A stretch of DNA of 8,904 nucleotides, from the NCBI GenBank assembly GCA_947062645.1, contig CAMSQT010000040.1, forward strand, positions 1 to 8,904. Reading direction: 5' to 3'. This document shows, piece by piece, positions 5,892-8,904 of this stretch. The stretch comes from an uncultured Clostridium sp. (GTDB lineage Bacteria > Bacillota > Clostridia > TANB77 > CAG-508). The position numbers were made by a program, and so were the translations under genes. The first letter of the stretch is position 1. Each line of letters starts with the position of its first letter. The notes under the pieces are model-generated. The model worked only from the letters and a program-made list of their open reading frames with translations. It was not told the DNA's origin and did no database searches.

Positions 5892-8019
5892 TTACAAGTG
5901 CATGACTCTTTGTTTAATTTCTTTTGTTTTTCCTACATTCCAGAAGTTTTCTCCTAGGTATCCGCAAGTTCTTCTTACTACGGTTAGCTTATTATGGTCT
6001 TTGTTTCCACAGTTTGGGCATTCCCATTCATTGTCTTTATTGATTACGATTTCTCCGTCAAATCCGGCATTCATGACAGTAATCTGCTTTGGTATTAAAT
6101 TCAGCATATTGAATGTTATCATAGATAAATTTTACAAGTGTTTCTAATGCTTCTAGGTTCTTGTTCATGTTTGGTATTTCGATGTAAGATATAGAACCTC
6201 CTGAAGATATTTTTTGGAATTCACTTTCAAAGCTTAATTTTTGGAAAGCATCTATTTTTTCTCTTACGTCTACATGATAAGAGTTGGTATAATATCCCTT
6301 GTCTGTTATATCTTTGATGGTTCCAAATTTTTCTTTGTCTAATCTTGCAAATTTATAACATAGACTTTCTGCTGGTGTTCCATATAAGGCAAAGCCAATG
6401 TTGGTTTCTTTTTTCCATTTGTCAGTTGCTTCTCTTAGTCTTTTCATTAGTTTGATGGCAAAGGCATGTCCTTTTTCGGTGGTTTGTGATTCTCCTGTCA
6501 TTAGCTTGGTTACTTCGTATAGACCGATGTATCCTAAGGAAATGGTAGAGTATCCTCCAAATAGTAATTTGTCAATTGTTTCTCCTTTTTCTAAACGAGA
6601 AATTGCTCCATATTGCCAGTGAATTGGACTGATGTCTGATTTGGTTCCAAGTAGTGCATAGTGTCTACACATTAACGCTTCTTTACATAGTTCTAATCTT
6701 TCATCTAATTCCTTCCAGAATTTTTCCTCGTCTCCATCTGCTACAATTCCTATTTGTGGCAAGTTAATGCTAACTACTCCTTGATTAAATCTTCCTTCAA
6801 ATTTGGCTTTTCCATTTTCGTCTTTCCATGGTGATAAAAAGCTTCTACATCCCATTGGACTAAACACATTTCCATCATAATTTTCACGCATTTTTTTAGC
6901 AGAGATATAGTCTGGATACATCCTTTTGCTTGAACATTTTACTGCTAATTTGGTTAGATAGTCATATTCTCCCCCACTTAAATTATTACATTCATCTAGC
7001 ACATAAACTAGTTTTGGAAAGGCTGGTGTTACATAAACTCCTTTATCATTTTTAACTCCTTGTAGTCTTTGTTTTAAAACTTCTTCGATTATCATAGCAT
7101 TTTCCTTGATGTATGGATCATCTTTTTCTAAATGTAAAAACAAGGTTACAAATGGTGATTGCCCATTTGTGGTCATTAAGGTGTTAATTTGATATTGAAT
7201 GGTTTGTACTCCTGCTTTTAGTTCTGCTTTTAGTCTATCTTGTGTTAGGTCTTCTATTACTTCTTCTGTTAATTTTCCTTCATATTTTTGTATGATTTCT
7301 TTTTTGAATTTATCATAACTTTTCTTTAAATATTTTCCTAAATGGATTAGGTCAACAGATTGCCCGCCATATTGATTACTTGCTACTGCTGCAATGATTT
7401 GTGTTGTTATGGTACAAGCCACTTGAAAACTTTTTGGGGTTTCAATCATTTTGCCATTCATAACGGTTCCCTTATCTAACATGTCAGCAATGTTAATTAA
7501 ACAGCAATTGAAAATTGGTTGCACAAAGTAGTCGGCATCATGAAAATGTAAAACTCCCTCATTGTCTGCTTTTACGATTTTTTCTGGTAATAGTAATCTT
7601 TTTGTTAGGTCTCTTGATACCTCTCCTGCCATATAATCTCTTTGGGTGGAAGCAAGTAAGGTATTTTTGTTAGAGTTTTCTTCTGCTAGTTCTTTATTTT
7701 CGTTTCGAATTAAACCTAAAATAGATTCGTCTGTTGTATTTTGTTTTCTTACTAAGGCTCTTGTATAACGATATACAATATATTTTTTGGATAATTCGTA
7801 TCTTCCTATTTCCATTAGTTTTTCTTCAATGATATCTTGTATATCTTCTACCAACATTCTTTTTTTGCCTAATTCTTCAATATAATTAATTACTTCTTTG
7901 ATTTCTTCTTTGCTAGCCCTTTGGCTTGTTCTTACTTCTTTGTTTGCTTTTTCGATAGCTACTTTTATTTTTTCTCTATCGTAGTCTACAGCTCTTCCAT
8001 CTCTTTTAATAATTTTCAT
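5892..8019 (-). CDS. nrdD: Anaerobic (class III) ribonucleoside-triphosphate reductase; one CGG recoding site
   Basis: NrdD reduces ribonucleotides to deoxyribonucleotides under anaerobic conditions using a glycyl radical. Skipping one C at 6064-6066 gives 708 residues, a normal length; the standard reading stops at 653. In order: an ATP-cone (about 1-92, starting MKIIKRDGRAVDYDREKI), the catalytic barrel with TTNGQSPFVTLFL (283-295), SPMGCRSFLSPW (387-398) with the candidate active-site Cys391, and FNQGVVSINLPQ (411-422). The C-terminal zinc ribbon has CHEC (648-651) and CPNC (667-670), and the radical site RTCGYLG has Gly686. The recoding site sits between the two Cys pairs, so the unshifted protein lacks half the zinc site and the radical glycine and should be inactive. 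An AGAGGGGA ribosome site precedes the ATG. The usual partner nrdG (activase) does not follow; convergent gatD does. Confidence 0.96.
6064..6066 (-). other. CGG +1 recoding site in nrdD
   Basis: The coding strand reads GAA TGC CGG ATT TGA. Skipping one C (6066 or 6067) gives C-H-E-C-G-F-D-G-E and runs through the zinc ribbon to RRTCGYLGEN. Other CGGs nearby are out of frame (GAC GGA, TGC GGA) and are read normally. Confidence 0.93.
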
Positions 8020-8273
8020 GTTTGTTTCCCCTCTTTCGCATTTGTTTTGCTACCAACTTATTATACCGTAAGTTTTTTGTTTTTCTGTTGCAAAAGCGAC
8101 AAATTATTTGCAATCAATTTCAATTATGCTCTCATGTAAGATTTTGTCGATTGTTACATTTAAATTACAAATGTATTACACTTTGTTATATTAATTTTAC
8201 TATTTATTTTACGTTTCTTTGTTGCATTTGCAACTTTTTTATAGTATAATAGTCTCCATAGGAGATTTTGAAA
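8020..8273. promoter_or_regulatory. Divergent control region between nrdD and the Crp/Fnr-type regulator
   Basis: This 254-bp AT-rich gap holds no gene I can support. For nrdD (minus strand) there is an exact TATAAT (8060-8065) with a weak -35. For the regulator there is TTGCAT (8222-8227), a 17-base spacer and TATAAT (8245-8250), then an AGGAG ribosome site at 8260-8264. Possible operators: a perfect palindrome GTTGCA-TT-TGCAAC (8221-8234) that covers the regulator's -35; two further TTGCAA words (8088-8093, 8108-8113) behind the nrdD promoter; and TACATTT/AAATGTA (8155-8161 and 8169-8175). The shared TTGCAA word suggests the regulator may bind here, but this is inference. I see no convincing NrdR box. 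Confidence 0.6.
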
Positions 8274-8861
8274 ATGGATATCAATTTTAATATAGAAAAT
8301 TTTATTAATAACTTTGAAAGTAGTTGCCATAGAATTCAAAAGAAATCTTTTTCCAAAAACGAAGTTATTACTAGTTACATAAAAAAAAGAAATCAATTTT
8401 GCATTTTAATAAATGGTAATGCTGATTTAGTCCGTTATGATTTAAATGGAAATAGAACAATTGTTGAACATTTTTCTAAAAATGACGTTTTCCGGTGAAG
8501 TATTTTATACTATTACGATTAATAACGAGTTACTAGTAGAGGCTCGTGAAAAGTGCGATGTTCTTTTTTATACTTACAATGATCTTCGACAAAAATGTAG
8601 AAGTGGTTGTAAGTTCCATCAACAATTAGCAGAGGACTTACCTGAATTGATTTTAAGTAAGGTTACAGATTTAAATATGAGAATTGAACTTTTAACAAAA
8701 AGGTCTACTCGTGATAAATTGATTGGTTATTTTACTTTGCTTTCTACTAGACTTTTAAGTAAAACGTTTTCTTTGCCTTTTTCTTTAACAGATTTGGCTG
8801 ATTTTTTAAGTGTTGATCGAAGTGCTATGATGCGTGAATTAAAACTTTTGAAGGAAGAAGG
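8274..8861 (+). CDS. Crp/Fnr-family transcription regulator, 3' end missing; one CGG recoding site
   Basis: The ATG at 8274 is preferred over a TTG at 8268 because AGGAG (8260-8264) is correctly spaced only for the ATG. With one C skipped at 8493-8495 the frame is open for at least 195 residues and then enters adapter. The N-terminal part (about 10-110) has the cyclic-nucleotide-binding-like roll: FCILINGNADLVRYDLNGNRTIVEHF followed by FGEVFY, the conserved G-E of the fold. A long dimer helix follows, then a C-terminal helix-turn-helix, SLTDLADFLSVDRSAMMREL, cut just before the usual wing. Six cysteines are present (positions about 18, 43, 94, 107 and 111 among them) but no clear Fnr four-cysteine cluster, so oxygen or redox sensing is not established. 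Its position divergent from nrdD suggests, but does not prove, a role in anaerobic control. Confidence 0.85.
8493..8495 (+). other. CGG +1 recoding site in the Crp/Fnr-type regulator
   Basis: The frame reads GTT TTC CGG TGA, a stop right after CGG. Skipping one C (8492 or 8493) gives V-F-G-E-V-F-Y, the conserved Gly-Glu of the sensor domain, and 121 further codons of sensible sequence. Confidence 0.9.
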
Positions 8862-8904
8862 AGATCGGAAGAGCACACGTCTGAACTCCAGTCACAATGC
8901 CTCA
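8862..8904 (+). other. Illumina adapter remnant at right contig end
   Basis: It starts AGATCGGAAGAGC, continues through the TruSeq read-2 adapter to CCAGTCAC, then an eight-base index AATGCCTC and one further base. It is the exact reverse complement of 4-46. It truncates the regulator gene after its helix-turn-helix; the TCGG within it is adapter and not a recoding site. Confidence 0.97.

Noticed and set aside
5892..6122. Separate small zinc-ribbon protein of 76 codons.
   Set aside because: It is the C-terminal end of NrdD (zinc ribbon and RTCGYLG radical site) in the shifted frame.
972..8861. Gene decay: six pseudogenes in a row.
   Set aside because: The only defect in each gene is an extra C before GG in codon phase. 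There are no in-frame stops after correction, no deletions and no lost motifs, and promoters, ribosome sites and terminators are intact.
972..8861. Stop-codon readthrough or reassignment, including UGA read as glycine (code 25).
   Set aside because: The stops met after the sites are TGA, TAA and TAG alike, and the homologous protein continues in the +1 frame, not in the same frame. TGA is used as a true stop in several genes.
4..8904. 43-base terminal inverted repeats, as of a transposon or linear element.
   Set aside because: They are Illumina adapter with index on both ends.
1..8904. tRNA genes, rRNA, CRISPR arrays or riboswitches, in particular a tRNA that could decode CGGN.
   Set aside because: I saw no cloverleaf, repeat-spacer pattern or recognisable riboswitch core in the gaps, which are all short and accounted for by promoters, terminators or repeats.

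Overview
The window is an AT-rich contig from a low-GC, Gram-positive-type (Firmicutes/Bacillota-like), at least facultatively anaerobic bacterium, probably uncultured. The clues are MurT/GatD (lipid II amidation), a LiaF-like envelope-stress protein, a pilin-like protein with the GITLIALVITI leader, and a class III (oxygen-sensitive) ribonucleotide reductase. Both contig ends are untrimmed Illumina adapter (1-46 and 8862-8904). The outermost genes are therefore cut by library ends, not by biology.

Layout. 47-1783 (minus): an operon of a HAD phosphatase, a LiaF-like membrane protein and a DUF4097-like membrane protein, with ATGA overlaps at both junctions. 1916-3414 (minus): a 498-residue pilin-like surface protein with its own promoter and terminator. 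3637-5807 (plus): murT and gatD, separated by a repeat-filled 119-bp gap. 5806-5883: a near-perfect palindrome between convergent gatD and nrdD. 5892-8019 (minus): nrdD. 8274-8861 (plus): a Crp/Fnr-family regulator divergent from nrdD and truncated by adapter.

The main discovery. Six of the eight genes are interrupted in the standard reading by one to four apparent +1 frameshifts, 12 sites in total, and every site is the same event. A CGG stands in frame, and skipping its C turns CGGN into a glycine codon GGN at a point where glycine fits, often a conserved motif glycine. This restores one full-length protein of normal family length each time: HAD 269 aa, pilin 498, MurT 439, GatD 241, NrdD 708, Crp/Fnr at least 195. 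Every in-frame CGG I could find in the reconstructed genes is such a site, and none serves as an ordinary arginine codon, whereas CGT, CGC, CGA, AGA and AGG do. The extra base is always a C on the coding strand, in genes on both strands, and always in codon phase. That is hard to explain by a strand-blind sequencing error or by gene decay. The simplest model is that CGG has lost its arginine meaning here and CGGN is decoded as glycine, either by a quadruplet-reading tRNA-Gly or by +1 slippage at an unassigned, hungry CGG. The decoder itself is not in this window.

The genes are mainly cell-envelope functions (phosphatase/LiaF/DUF4097, pilin, MurT-GatD) plus an anaerobic dNTP-synthesis locus with a possible regulator. 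Without the recoding, NrdD would lack its glycyl-radical residue, GatD its glutaminase core, and MurT and the HAD enzyme their C-terminal parts.
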